From Actinernus sp. WN-2022 (Eukaryota > Cnidaria > Anthozoa > Actiniaria > Actinernidae), in assembly GCA_030867875.1 (NCBI GenBank), contig JAOWCC010000577.1, positions 144,886,344 to 144,950,343 on the forward strand: DNA of 64,000 nt, read 5' to 3'. Below are positions 22,020 to 34,549 of this stretch, in pieces. Position 1 is the first letter of the stretch. The number at the start of each line of letters is the position of its first letter. The position numbers were made by a program, and so were the translations under genes. The notes below the pieces were generated by a model. That model was not told where the DNA came from, searched no databases, and was given only the letters and a program-made list of their open reading frames with translations.

Positions 22020-24538
22020 TTGGGAATGATGAATTAAATTTAAGGTTATAAGGCACGAAAGGCAAGAACACCTTATGTACAGTGATTATTCAATCTTAGA
22101 ACTAATGAAATTATATAATTATGTAACGAAACGAGTGCTGCAACAGACCTTGAATTGGGTGCAAAAGTTTTCAATTTATAAAAAAAACATGTAGAAAGTT
22201 TGGAGAGTTTTGGAATCTACAATGATGCCAGAGCTCCGTTGACAAGCATGTACATTGAAGACCTCAGTTGCACTTCACTTTCGGAAAAATGTGTATGCTA
22301 TTTGCAATAACTGTATTGTAAATAAAAAAAGACAGAAACACGAACTGACCGACTACTCAATCCATGCGCCAACTTTTCCGATGTGGCTATAGATTCCAAA
22401 CGGATCGACTGAAATCAGTACATTTTTGCTGTGAGCATAAATACATGGAATAATAGGCAGTCCTTGATTAATCTTTATCAGAAAGTTATTGTTTTATAAG
22501 TAGGATTTTATCGAGGACGTTTTTTAAATACCATTCATTATTTTATAAATAGAAACCTTTGGTGTAAAATTACTCCCTTAACTATAAAGTACTAAAGCTA
22601 AAGAATTGTTCAAATAAAAGGAAAGCCAAATTGACCAATCTTTATATAAATCTTAAACGTATGGAGAATCAATTTCTGAAGGTTCCTTTTCCGTAAATAT
22701 ATGCTGCAATTCGTGATTTTTCTAAAATATTATTTGAATGTTGCTATTTTGCGAGCGAACACTAAATTCTTTCCCGCGGCGCAAATTCGAGGTGTCAGCG
22801 GATGTTTCAAGAGTTTGTAACATAGTATACACGAGGACGGAAGAGTGAACCCAAAATACATACATGTGATGCCGAGCATTGAAGGTAAGTTTTAAAATGA
22901 ATATCATTTATTAGTTCAACGATATCAATTCGATCCGACTAATCCAGCTTTATGTTTTTTGAGCCGGCTCGTACATGTCGTTCTATAAAACCTTCAACCT
23001 CGTAACTATACTATGCATGTAAAATTCAAAAACATCTGCTAATTCAATGCTGCAGTGCTGGAACCATAGGTTGCTTACAAGATGCATCAGTCAAAAAATA
23101 CCTTAAGAAATTGCTTTGTTTTAGACCTTATTTTCAGTTTAGAAATAGTTGATTTGGGATATAGTTGTCCTTTAATAAGTGTTTTTATTACCTTCGTTAC
23201 ATAATGACAGGGAACCCTTCTCACAGGCTCCTTTGACCGCGCTTTTAGCATTTTTTGTGTGTGAATTTCTGCTAATTTCTTTGAGCGTGCCGTTTAAGTG
23301 CTTACTAATTTTTCAGCTGATAGGGGTTACTTTTATATTACGAATTTAAGGCAACGGCTTGTTTGACATTTTTAATTCCAATAAATGTCGTGTCGTAGAA
23401 ACAAATCTCCAACTGCACAACTCAGTGGTACAAATATAGTATCGGCTGTATTGCGATTATTAATTCTGTAGTTTTCATCAAAATTTCAGAAGAGAGCTTT
23501 TAAAAGTGGCATTTCTAAAGCCGTTTAATAAACTCTTGGATCTTAAACATTTGTTTTTAAACATTACAATACAATCATAGTTTTGGAATAATACAAGTGG
23601 TATACATTTTTGTACGTTTCGGCAATAGGTATGCATGTTTTTTTACGAGTAGTTTTCTAAATGCCATAAGGCGGGATTGCTATACGACATAAACAAAACT
23701 CCCCTGTCCTCGTTATGGAATATAATGAACCTCTCAGCTTTAAAGTTGCCGATTCTGACTGGTCGAAATTCTTACGTACGTATGCATTAGATCCTTTTTG
23801 AACCATCAAGAAAATATTTGATATGTAAGTCGAAAATCATAAGCTGACTGATCAGTTGACGATTTACTGAGTATTCCAGCCATATAGGTTAAGGTAAGTA
23901 AGACATGAATTTTAACAATGAGAAAGATCTAACCATAATATAATATGCTAGCCGTTCTATTTCAAAATGTATATCAATAGTGTTATTATTCATTCATGAT
24001 CACTCATCGAGGAGAACACTTGCTGTGAAACTTATACGACATTACACTGATTTAATGCAATATTTTCATAGCATACGTTTCATAAGTGAAGCGCAGACTG
24101 ACCATTGTGCGAGTGAAATGTTTTGAACTCGAGAGGCTAAACGTCATATCTTGCTTCCAATCAGCGTGTAATTTTCTTTTGATTGTATGGATGATTATAT
24201 TGCCTTAAGACTGAATTCTTCTCCATTCTATTTACTTAATGCAAGTAGAAACATCTTCGTGATTTCTCGAAGCTCTTCTGGGGAAATTTATTTGGGCTCT
24301 CTGTCTCTTCATGGCAGTAGTTTTTCTTAGTCAAATATGTTCAAAGGCATAATGCTAGACAGTTCATGCCATGCATCTAACCGGCAATTTTCCTATAAAG
24401 TCACTATCTGTTAAAGTATGTATTAAATCAACATTGTTCGTAATGGTATGTGGCATACCGCGAGTGATATTTCAAAATTGTTCATAATATCACGAGCCAC
24501 TCGAAGCTTTGACGATTCGAATATTCAGTCACATACGT

Positions 24539-24647
24539 ATGGCTCGAAAGCGCCCGAGTTTACAAGGGTTTCTTGTCAATCGATCAGAAACAAGACAAAT
24601 AAAAGAAAATGCAGCTGTTCCTGGGCATACAGCTGTTGTTGGGGAGG
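24539..24647 (+). CDS. Possible first exon (basic start, consensus donor)
   Basis: The frame MARKRPSLQGFLVNRSETR starts at the ATG near 24539. It runs open to a GAG|GTATGTG donor-like site near 24648. A basic KRPSLQGF start recalls the first residues of some zinc-finger or hAT-derived proteins, but nothing downstream confirms this. No acceptor or second exon was found. Confidence 0.15.
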
Positions 24648-25534
24648 TATGTGAGGCGTTGGGTCCTAGAGCCTTGCAAAGAAACAGTTGTAATTTGTTT
24701 TTATTTACCAGTATTTCCATAACATTTTGAAAATCATCCCTGATTGACAGTCAATTTTGAAACTAGACCTTTGTTCTTTTTTGAATTGGGATCAAACCCG
24801 TACATGCGCATGTACCACATCCTATGACATCGTGTACTGACATGAGTGCCCACGGGGTTTGGAATACCACTCCTTGGAGCTTGTATTTATTACTATTACG
24901 CTGAAATACCACGGCTCATTTTACGCACTCAGATTGCGGAAATTTCTTAGCTTTTCTTTAAGGCTTGAAGTATTCCTGTAATACGCGTTGGAATTAGCAT
25001 TTTCTCTGGTTGGCCGCGGGTACAATTTAATTTGCCTTGTGAACGCCTTTCAATTATAAATGTATTGATAGCCAAACTTTATAGGGAGTGACTATGAACG
25101 ATAAGAATGAGGCTGAGTTTTGAAATAAACGTTGTGAGTCGGCATGCCTTGCATAGTTGGAGATTAGATTGCCTCACAAACTGAATGTGGTCACATTTCC
25201 ATCTTCCGCTAGAACTCTAACGGAAAGACTGATGATTTTTTTTCTAATTGTAAAGACAAAAGTGTCAGTTTTGACGAAACTGATTCGCACTCAGACAAAA
25301 AGTCCAATATACACGAAAAAACCATTAGGGAAACGATTAGGTATTAGGGAAACTGGGTTAACTTTCGCGCATAAAAATAAGTTTTAAGATCGGCATAACT
25401 CATCCAGTTGGTTCGACATTCTAAGAAAGATCAACGTTTAAACAAACGCCGCTCCATCTACCGCACCAAATTGTTCATACGTCGTTCTTCTATCGTACCG
25501 CTCGTGATCGTCTTAATTAATAGAGTGGAGAGTA

Positions 25535-25660
25535 ATGTATCAGTCAAGTCCAGCAATGCCCATCCCCCCCCCCCCCGGGGGGGGGGGTATGGTGGGGCAT
25601 TTGTATACTTTGAGATCCCGGAAGTGGGGCATTTGTAACCTTATATCGGCCCGGGGGTCG
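25535..25660. repeat. MITE-like end with C13-G11 homopolymer junction
   Basis: AGTCCAGCAATGCCCA leads into 13 C and then 11 G (25564-25587), followed by GGGGCATTTG repeated. A related start, AATTCCAGCAATGCTCA plus a C-run, occurs at 29556-29600. Long C and G runs are error-prone in assemblies. Confidence 0.5.
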
Positions 25661-26083
25661 GGAATTATTCTACCCTGGGGTGTAGAATAATTCTACCTCT
25701 ATTTCTCTCAACCTAGAAACCTGCAGTTTATACCGTCTTATCCACGTTATTTGTATAGGCTAGGACACGAAAAAGCCGGAAAATTTATGGATGTTTAATT
25801 TTTATAACATAGCTAGAAAATAGTAGTTACAGTACGTTCACTCCTGTATTCTTAACGCTACGCTACGCTAACATTTTCAGGAGCCACTCAGGGCCCAAGC
25901 TCTGCTGGTCCGAGTTTGAAACGATATCAAGAAGTTTGTTTACACTGAAATATACACAGTTTGCTGCTGTCCACCGGACGAACAGAACAGTCACATTATT
26001 ATTATAAGTCTGTCATCTGGTTTTAATAAGCGTTTATTGTATAACGTTAACCGCGTTGCGAATGATATTATTTATAGGAATTT

Positions 26084-26318
26084 ACTGGAATTGACTTATG
26101 CGGGTAGTGAAATCTCCCTCCTCCCTAGTTTTTTTCCGAGTTTTTGTCTCTCCTCTCTAGTGGGTTTTAACTGAATATTTCTCCCTAGAGCATAAGTGCA
26201 GATCTGATTTTCTCCCTCCTCCATGCATGTCTGTTAAATTCCCCTACCTCCCTAGTTTTTTTGAAAATTTCTTCCACCTCCCTAGTTATGTTGAACCGGC
26301 CATTTCTCCCTCCCTTTC
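26084..26318. repeat. Pyrimidine-rich leader with repeated CTCCCTAG
   Basis: CTCCCTAG or close variants occur several times (near 26121, 26192, 26249 and 26277) in a C/T-rich stretch leading into the minisatellite. The minisatellite unit is also pyrimidine-rich, so this may be its decayed origin. Confidence 0.4.
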
Positions 26319-27884
26319 CTCTCTGCTCTTACTGTATAGGGACCTGACTTGCACTCTCTCTGCTCTTACTGTATAGGGGCCTGACTTTCACTCTCTCTGC
26401 TCTTACTGTATAGGGGCCTGACTTGCACTCTCTCTGCTCTTACTGCATAGGGACCTGACTTGCACTCTCTCTGCTCTTACTGTATAGGGGCCTGACTTGC
26501 ACTCTCTCTGCTCTTACTGTATAGGGGCCTGACTTGCACTCTCTCTGCTCTTACTGCATAGGGGCCTGACTTGCACTCTCTCTGCTCTTACTGCATAGGG
26601 ATCTGACTTGCACTCTCTCTGCTCTTACTGTATAGGGGCCTGACTTGCACTCTCTCTGCTCTTACTGTATAGGGATCTGACTTGCACTCTCTCTGCTCTT
26701 ACTGTATAGGGATCTGACTTGCACTCTCTCTGCTCTTACTGTATAGGGATCTGACTTGCACTCTCTCTGCTCTTACTGTATAGGGATCTGACTTGCACTC
26801 TTTCTGCTCTTACTGTATAGGGGCCTAACTTGCACTCTCTCTGCTCTTACTGTATAGGAATCTGACTTGCACTCTCTCTGCTCTTACTGTATAGGGATCT
26901 GACTTGCACTCTCTCTGCTCTTACTGTATAGGGATCTGACTTGCACTCTCTCTGCTCTTACTGTATAGGGATCTGACTTGCACTCTCTCTGCTCTTACTG
27001 TATAGGGGCCTGACTTGCACTCTCTCTGCTCTTACTGTATAGGGATCTGACTTGCACTCTCTCTGCTCTTACTGTATAGGGATCTGACTTGCACTCTCTC
27101 TGCTCTTACTGTATAGGGATCTGACTTGCACTCTCTCTGCTCTTACTGTATAGGGACCTGACTTGCACTCTCTCTGCTCTTACTGTATAGGGACCTGACT
27201 TGCACTCTCTCTGCTCTTACTGTATAGGGGCCTGACTTGCACTCTCTCTGCTCTTACTGTATAGGGGCCTGACTTGCACTCTCTCTGCTCTTACTGTATA
27301 GGGACCCTGACTTGCACTCTCTCTGCTCTTACTGTATAGGGACCCTGACTTGCACTCTCTCTGCTCTTACTGTATAGGGACCCTGACTTGCACTCTCTCT
27401 GCTCTTACTGCATAGGGGCCTGACTTGCACTCTGTCTGCTCTTACTGTATAGGGGCCTGACTTGCACTCTCTCTGCTCTTACTGTATAGGGGCCTGACTT
27501 GCACTCTCTCTGTTCTTACTGTATAGGGACCCTGACTTGCACTCTCTCTGCTCTTACTGTATAGGGACCCTGACTTGCACTCTCTCTGCTCTTACTGTAT
27601 AGGGACCCTGACTTGCACTCTCTCTGCTCTTACTGCATAGGGGCCTGACTTGCACTCTCTCTGCTCTTACTGTATAGGGACCCTGACTTGCACTCTGTCT
27701 ACTCTTACTGTATAGGGACCCTGACTTGCACTCTCTCTGCTCTTACTGTATAGGGACCCTGACTTGCACTCTCTCTGCTCTTACTGCATAGGGGCCTGAC
27801 TTGCACTCTCTCTGCTCTTACTGTATAGGGACCCTGACTTGCACTCTGTCTACTCTTACTGCATAGGGACCCTGACTTGCACTA
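26319..27884. repeat. Minisatellite, about 42 copies of a 37/38-bp unit
   Basis: The unit reads CTCTGCTCTTACTGTATAGG followed by a variable NNCTG and then ACTTGCACTCTCT. Period is 37 bp, or 38 bp where the variable part is GACCCTG. Variants are arranged in blocks: mixed GACC/GGCC first, a GATC-rich middle, then GACCC units in the last third. There a repeating pattern of GACCC units followed by one CATAGGGGCC unit is seen (near 27300-27420, 27520-27640 and 27650-27880). A period of 37 does not keep a reading frame, and stops occur in every frame. Confidence 0.95.
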
Positions 27885-29884
27885 AGCGGTCACGTGATCT
27901 TGTTAATCACATAACTGAATAGTGCTAGTACACTATGGATGTCAGAAATGCAAAGAGCGATCGAAAATTAGTAACCATGGCAAGTTTTAGGTCATGTCAT
28001 ACATTTAAAACGGAAGCAACGGAAAATGTTTGAAATCTCCAAATTTTAACAGAGTTTACGACGCTGGACCCGGTTCAGTTCGAAACAAGGGTAAGCGAAA
28101 CTGTACAGATTACAATTACAGATTTAATGCTATCTTTTTTCGAACAACCAGGTCCTGGAGGGCCTGGACCCTATTCATCTATTTAATTATGCTCATGAGT
28201 GGAGGGCCTAATGGTAACCTAATGGAACCCTTAATCATAGACAGACATCCGATAGGGACTCTAACATCTTGTATTAGTAATCATTTTGTAATACAGCAAT
28301 GTGTCCAAGTTCTTCATTCGAAGAAAATGCTTTGGCAGCTTTGGAATAATATTTATTTCGTATTTTCAATTTCAATTCAGTTTCATCAATATCCAGTTGA
28401 TCAAATAAACTGAAACTCACTAATTGTCTATATGTATATATCTTCAATAACCCTCCGGGTTGTATATTTTTATATATAGTTAAGGCTAGAAAACCACAGC
28501 AAAAATCGTGTACAATCAATCCTGCCAGACGTTGGATAAAAAAAACAGATCTTGATCAGCAAGAAGAAGAAAATATAACGATAAAGTGCCCGAAGCCTAC
28601 TGCATTGCTGATAAATATATTGTTATCCAAACTTTACTATTCATAGACACATTTAATCAGTTTGACACGGATGCCGACTGGTAATCGAACCTGGTGGTCA
28701 TTTCTTTTACTGAACAGATTCGTCTTAGAACTTGAATATATTAAAGCAAATTACTCTTTGCTATCATCAAGGGAAGCGACTTCAAGTTAGAACAGACACT
28801 GGCTGTTAGTGCTACCCATTCGTCTGCGGCTACAGTTTTTAGCATAACGATGACAGGAACGTAACTGAGAATAATTTTACTCACTTTTCATTTTTACGCG
28901 CACCAGATTTTCGGCTTCAGTTGAAATTTTGTTTGCCATCAGATCAACCTCGATTATAAAATGGGCCGCATCAGGCAAAAAGGGCCTGGATGACATAATA
29001 TGTAAATATATTTTGAAATTGTACTGTGTTTTTTTACACTTGTGGTGCGATTACAATATGCATCGCGAGCGCCACATTGTGCTACTAACAAGTAGTGTTG
29101 ATTTCATGAAATTGACAAGTGAAATCGAAGACGAAATTTACAACATTTTTACCCAAGGGTGTGATCACAATTTTAGCAGCCGCAAATGATTGCCTATCAT
29201 CAGACAATTGTTTCAAGGTGTAACTTGTACTATTGCTAAAATGATATTATGAGCGAGGGGAAGCATAATGACTGTAGGAAAGACATTTTTTGGCCAAAAT
29301 GTGATCATCTTGTTCATCTTATTTATTTTTTACTCTTTAATGCCAGCAGGTATAAATGAATGTCATACATCAAAATCATCTCCTTTGATAGGATTCCTAA
29401 TTTTTGTGGTCATATTTGTAATCGGGCCCTTGCATCAAAATCACGTAAATTTCACCCCTGATTTTTGTTGTCAACTGACATTTATTGTTAGGAATGAAAT
29501 GTAGCGCTCCTCGTCAAGAATACAGTACAATCTTCAACCTGTTATTATGCATCAGTCAATTCCAGCAATGCTCACCCCCCCCCCCCCCCCGCCCCGGCAT
29601 TAGCCATTTTTAATTTTTTCAAATGCCCCACAGTGGAGCCAAAGAAGTAAGGAAAATGCCTCACCCCCGGGCACATCCATAATGAATGATATACTGCCCA
29701 AGTTTAAACGGCATGCAAACACACAAGGCGCAGAGAATCTATTCACTGATAGTCTTGATAGTTTCCGTTCGTTTTGTAGATCCGCCATCTTGTTTTGTAT
29801 TTGTATTACCGCTGTATGATTATACTATTGAGCCGCCTGGAGCAAAATGGTATTAATACATCAGTATATATATAGTTTATATTT
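27885..29884. other. Rest of palindrome centre, no supported gene
   Basis: Contains an open frame at 28030-28413 with no known domain. Near 29556-29690 there is a MITE-like piece with a long C-run and AAATGCCCCACAG, related to 25535-25660 and 41995-42270. Otherwise AT-rich. Confidence 0.4.
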
Positions 29885-30201
29885 CATTCCTATAAATAAT
29901 CATTCGCAACGCGGTTAATGTTATCGACAATAAACGCTTATTAAAACCACATGATAGACTTTTATAATAATAGTGTGACTGTTCTGTTCGTCCGGTGGAC
30001 AGCAGGAAACTGTGTATATTTCGGACCGGCAGAGCTCCTGAAAATTTTAGCGCAGCATGGTGTAGCGTTAAGAATACAACGTACGGGAACTGCTATGTTG
30101 TAAAAATTAAACATCCATAGATTTCCCGGCTTTTTCGTGTCCTAGCTAGCTAGCATATACGAATAACGTGGATAAGACGGTATAAACTGCAGGTTTCTAG
30201 G

Positions 30202-31074
30202 TAATTCGAGCTATAGTAAAGAAGTACAGGAATAGCACATTGTCATTATGGCGTCAGTTACTACAACTACCAGAATCCTTTTTAAATTCTCTTTCTGATT
30301 CAGATTTTAAACTCCTTTGAGAATTAGAGAAACAAAAGGATTGGCGCAAAGAGTTCAAGTATGTTATCATGTACATGTTCTATAGACCTCATTCATAATC
30401 GCCGCCACCTAATTTGCATAAATTGGAAGATTAATGTGTACAGAGAAACTATTGCTACAACATGAAAGATCGTACCTAAATTAGTTATTGACCACAGTTT
30501 GAAAGCAATCAGTTCAAATTGCTGTCGAGTTATTGGCATTTTAAACACGAAGACGCGCTATAAAAGGATCGCTCCGCCTCCAATTTTTTGCATATGAATT
30601 ATGTCCAATATGGCGGTCAACCGTTCAAAATGGAAGAGTCCGTTAAAAAAACATTTCCACCGTTTCAGCGTATTTAGAGCCCCCAAAAAGATTGTTTTCT
30701 ACAAGATTTACTTAACGAGAGAATAAATTAGACTTTCTATGGCTGGAAGGTCTTTCTTTCTCCTTTACATTGCGATTTTCGACTCGCTGCACGGAAACGT
30801 TTTGAATTTTCGCGCTCGTTTTTTTCTACGAAACCCTCTCGCCCTCTCGCTCACCAGTCCCGCTCCTTTTCTATCCTTGAGCCCTCATTTCTTCTAAAGT
30901 CATTGGTGAGCAATTTAAGAGCGAATGTCTACAAAAATCAAACATAGTGCGCAAAAGTCGAAAAATAGAAATCGCTCCCCTTTTGCATATAGGTAGCCCT
31001 TAGTCAGAATACAAACGCTGTGTAGTTTGTTTCGTGAAATATTTATTTATTTCCGAGAAAAACGAAAAATTCCC
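30202..31074. other. No recognisable gene
   Basis: Mixed sequence between two palindromes. A CCAATATGGCGG stretch near 30602 and a C/T-rich block at 30830-30890 stand out; neither gives a reading frame. Confidence 0.4.
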
Positions 31075-31430
31075 ATTGAGCCGAGAATTATTGTAATACT
31101 ACCAGCTTATTATATGACTCTTCCATGTTCGCTCAGAGGAATTTCATAAGCCTTTGATTATTTTAAGACTTCGAGGGAAGTCGAGAGCAAAGTACCCTGT
31201 TTTGTTATGACAATCGGTAGGTCCAAAAGGACTGTGATTTTAACCATGTGCCACAACTCCGAATTCCATAAGATGACGGATATTGACTACGAAGGAACAG
31301 GTCTTTCAATTTATATAAAGTTTTCTTTGGGAAAATAAATTCGCGCTCCTCAGGAATTTTCTCAATGTAGCACTCCGAAAACATAAAATCACGCCATCTT
31401 GTTATTGTGTGACCAAATCCAAAGTGTCAT

Positions 31431-33187
31431 AAATTATAACAAGAGCCCATCTGGGCTTTCACTCGGGCCACATGAGATTGAAGATGAAATACACTTTCAT
31501 TTGAAATCCTCTTAGTAATAACCAAAGGGAAGAATTATTAGCTGAATTTAGCAGTCTTTAGGAGTGGCCGGTAGCGCGGTGACTTTCATTCTCTGCTCCC
31601 CTAGTATATATGTAATTTAATAGTTTTGTTTTTCTCGTATGTTGACCTTTTAATTTAAACACTACTTATTCGTTTAGCACACTGCATTTGAGCAGGCATA
31701 TATTCATTGTTTTGAACCCGATAATTAACCGTACTACCGTACTTCATGGTCCCTTTCTTTAGTAGTGGGTTGTCGGTCAGGTGATTGTAAACTCTCGTCA
31801 TTTAGCACAGAAAATGTATTCTGATGAATAGGGATCGGGTTGTCATGTAAGAAAGATGGCTCTTGAACAAACTGATAAGCTTCAGTAGGTTGGGTAGTCT
31901 CGGAACACTGGAGCCCTTGGTCTTTCATTTATATCCGCTTTCAACTCGCCATTTTCAACTTCTAGGTCAATAATATATTCGTGATGACAGCATCTTGATT
32001 TCGGTCTTGTATATATTATCTTGCTGCACTAATTTGTCTTCCAAATGACTGCGTTTGGCTTCTTGATTCGTGTTTTGATGTGACGAGAATAAGAATTCAT
32101 TACGCATATCAGTTAGGTCAGCCTCCATGTTACAAATCAAGGTCATTAAAGCAGCGAGAGAGTTCTTATTGCGGGCTAACAATCCTCGTGAAGAATCTAA
32201 AGAATTCCGTCTCTTCCGGTTTGAATTTGACTCATGTGTATGTTGCTTTTGGAGTTTCAAGGATATGTTGATCCAAAACTACAGGCTCTTAGGGTTTTTC
32301 ATTGACTTGTGAACTTGCAGGCTCTGTAATTTGATTTTGTTTTCTTAGTATAACATAAAGTGTTGAACATGTTCATGTTCTCAAGCATGTCGCGCATGAC
32401 CTCTGTTTCTTTATTCATTAAGTTCTCTACTTTCATCTGTAATCTGGGAAACTCAATCTTTGCCCATGCCTTGGCACATAACTATTCCTGTTGTTAAGTA
32501 GACGTGGATGATTATAAGTAAAATCCTTCGACAGCTTGTACCGTTTCCGCTAGGTCAATATCCTCGCTGAAACGAAATAACTTGATCTCAATAGTCTCTG
32601 ATCCAACTTACGGTAAATTTAAATCTCTGACAGTTTTTAAGAGACTCATAATATTGGTCTTGAAGTGCCTTCACCCAAAATAAGATGTTCTCCTCGGATG
32701 TTTTAAATGCAGCACAGCGAGCCGATGGCTTATAGATTCCAATATCTATTTCTTCGAATTTTAGCTTTCCGGATCCTGACCCCTTCACTGGCTTCAGATC
32801 GTCGTACGTGTCGTATATAGAATCACTGGCCATCTGGGTAAAAAACGCCGTCCTTCGGCTCCGACAATAGCGCCAGTTGAAATATCCTGAGCCTGTTGGA
32901 AGGCTTTCGCACGAGTGAAGTTAAATAAAACATTTAACTGGCTTACATTTGAGAGATGAGACTCCAAATTAGAGAGAAAGTTGCTCGCGGTTCCTCCGCC
33001 ATCTTGCTTTACTGTTTTAAATTATGTAAATAAATTAACCTGGCGATTGTTGCGTGACCAGCACAGTGCAATCTGATTGGTGTGAATTTGACCTTTAACG
33101 CATGCGCAGAAATTTTGCGACACCCAACAAAAAAAAAATAACGACTTGCATTTTAAGACTCGGTGATGCCACAGGCAGCCCGAGTAA
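31431..33187. mobile_element. Hairpin-ended element, copy 1 (with empty site)
   Basis: The left end carries AACAAGAGCCCATCTGGGCT with a short hairpin (AGCCCA/TGGGCT). The right end carries GCCACAGGCAGCCCGAG, a GGCTGCC/GGCAGCC hairpin in the intact family copy. ACTCGGGC occurs near both ends in mirrored orientation. The other palindrome arm gives the empty site GTGTCATTAAAAGC (near 38290), so the insertion fell in CAT|TAAAA with at most a very short duplication. About 240 bp at the left and 90 bp at the right are shared with copy 2; the interior is unrelated. End hairpins and the lack of an obvious TSD recall Helitron/Helentron-type elements, but no CTRR end or Rep/helicase was seen. Confidence 0.75.
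31734..33002 (-). pseudogene. Gene-like exon fragments inside the hairpin-ended element
   Basis: Reading minus from 33002: AAGATGGCG start context, MAEEPRATFSLIWSLIS, then a GTAAGCC donor-like site. From 32833: MASDSIYDTYDDLKPVKGS, then FEEIDIGIYKPSARCAAF and ILFWVKALQDQYYESLK, ending at a GTAAGTTG consensus donor near 32622. From 32260: an S/N/K/R-rich start and a coiled-coil-like part (MEADLTDMRNEF, LEDKLVQQDNIYKTEIK), a frameshift, then LEVENGELKADI. Phases do not join into one protein as they stand. This may be the element's own gene or a captured host gene. Family not recognised. Confidence 0.45.
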
Positions 33188-33804
33188 AAAGCATGTGGTT
33201 CAGAAGTAAAAACCTTACATATATGTCACATTGGTAGAAAACAACATAAATATGCTAACCTTTCCTCGGTTATGATATTCTGTATGGTCCATAATATTCT
33301 TTTAGACATATTGGTCGCCGTTCTATCTTCTTATATCTTCCTATAGTCGTCTCCATCTCTAAGATGATTCTTTCGAGTTGTTTGGTCATTGGCAAAGAAT
33401 AACAATAATAGATAAATAAATAAATAAATAATAATAATGAAAAAGAAAAGTAATTAGAGCGCATCAGTTAATTTTACAGGAAGTGACGATAAAGCTTTGT
33501 TTTGAAGGAGGAGATAGATTTAGCCTGGATTAAAGTTGATGGTAAGCCCCAGGCTACCATGCTAAGATGTACCACAAGTCTGCCGCATGGCAAATGGTCG
33601 TAAGTTGAACTGAACGATCAAAACAGCTCCATTACTTAGATGTTCCTCATGTATCCTAGTGCTCTTTGTGTCGCTGATATCAATTGCTTTGCAAACATCT
33701 ACTAAAACCATGATAAATAAGTGCCGTTTCAGAGTTTACCATCCTGTATTGACATGGCACTTTGTGATGTAATTTGCATATTACCGAGACAAGAGCGCGT
33801 TGCC

Positions 33805-34546
33805 ATGCGGACAGATAAATGTGCGAATAAATCAATAACGATATTATTTTTAGATTTTATTGCTACTCAGTTTTATTTCGATTTTGTTTTATCAGACTCC
33901 CAAGAGAAAAAGCCCAATAATCACAAGGTATACTGGTTGACTATTGACTAACTGAGTATATAACAAAAAGTGTTTTCCCCTTGATCTTTAGCAGGTACAC
34001 TGGGTATAAATGAATAACTTAGGATTATTAGGTTTGGTCTTCTTCTGAAGCAGAATGTACAAAAGTGTATATATGCGAGATAACGGTAGTGACGAAATTA
34101 CAACAAGACAGAGTTGTCAACAAGAAACAACTTTAAATACCACCCATTTATAACAAGGAGAAAACGTTGTCCAGCAGACTTTGGACACCCCACCCCCCCC
34201 CCCCCCCCACCCCCCTCCCCCCCCCAAAAAAAAGGAAGAAGAAAGAACTTCGCTATCAAAAACATGGCATGTCATTGCTGTCCTACGATATCCTCATCGC
34301 ATTTGATAACCTTGAGAAATCAGCTTTTTGGGCGGAACCACTTGTGTCTTGCCTTTCGGGTGTGGTAGCCTGGGGCGAATGTAGCTCGCTATGTTTCGTT
34401 TGTTTTGGAAGAAACAACTTCCGCCGGACCGCCAAAACAGAAAAGTATTTTATTATTAGTGTTTAGACCTAACTGATTAAATTGCATACCCTGGGTACCA
34501 GAGGTTCTAATACCTCTCTAACCAGTCGTTTTGGTGCCTAAAAACC
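33805..34546. other. Palindrome centre: C-rich tract, no gene
   Basis: A C-rich homopolymer-like tract lies at 34189-34225 followed by an A-run. Open frames across it are products of low complexity. Confidence 0.4.
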
Positions 34547-34549
34547 TAA

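Larger units (their letters stand above)
20195..25500. other. 5.3 kb with no supported feature
   Basis: AT-rich, no tandem arrays, no strong palindromes and no transposon motifs that I recognise. Two weak coding candidates are listed separately (21828-22019 and 24539-24647). This is the emptiest part of the window and the likeliest place for an intron or regulatory DNA of a gene outside the window; that is speculation. Confidence 0.5.
25712..30201. repeat. 4.5-kb palindrome with minisatellite in its centre
   Basis: Left arm 25712-26083 and right arm 29885-30201 are reverse complements: CCTAGAAACCTGCAG at the outer end, then CGTCTTATCCACGTTATT, CACCGGACGAACAGAACAG and AATAAGCGTTTATTG, then ACCGCGTTGCGAATGAT inside. 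The left arm has about 50 extra bases in small indels. The centre of 3.8 kb holds the 42-copy minisatellite. No TSD or transposase is visible. It could be an old foldback element or an inverted duplication. Confidence 0.75.

Noticed and set aside
26319..27884. Regular short repeats resembling a CRISPR array
   Set aside because: Units are contiguous with no unique spacers, the context is eukaryotic and no cas genes are present. It is a minisatellite.
31431..33187. Firm Helitron assignment
   Set aside because: End hairpins fit, but the 3' end lacks CTRR and no Rep/helicase sequence was seen.
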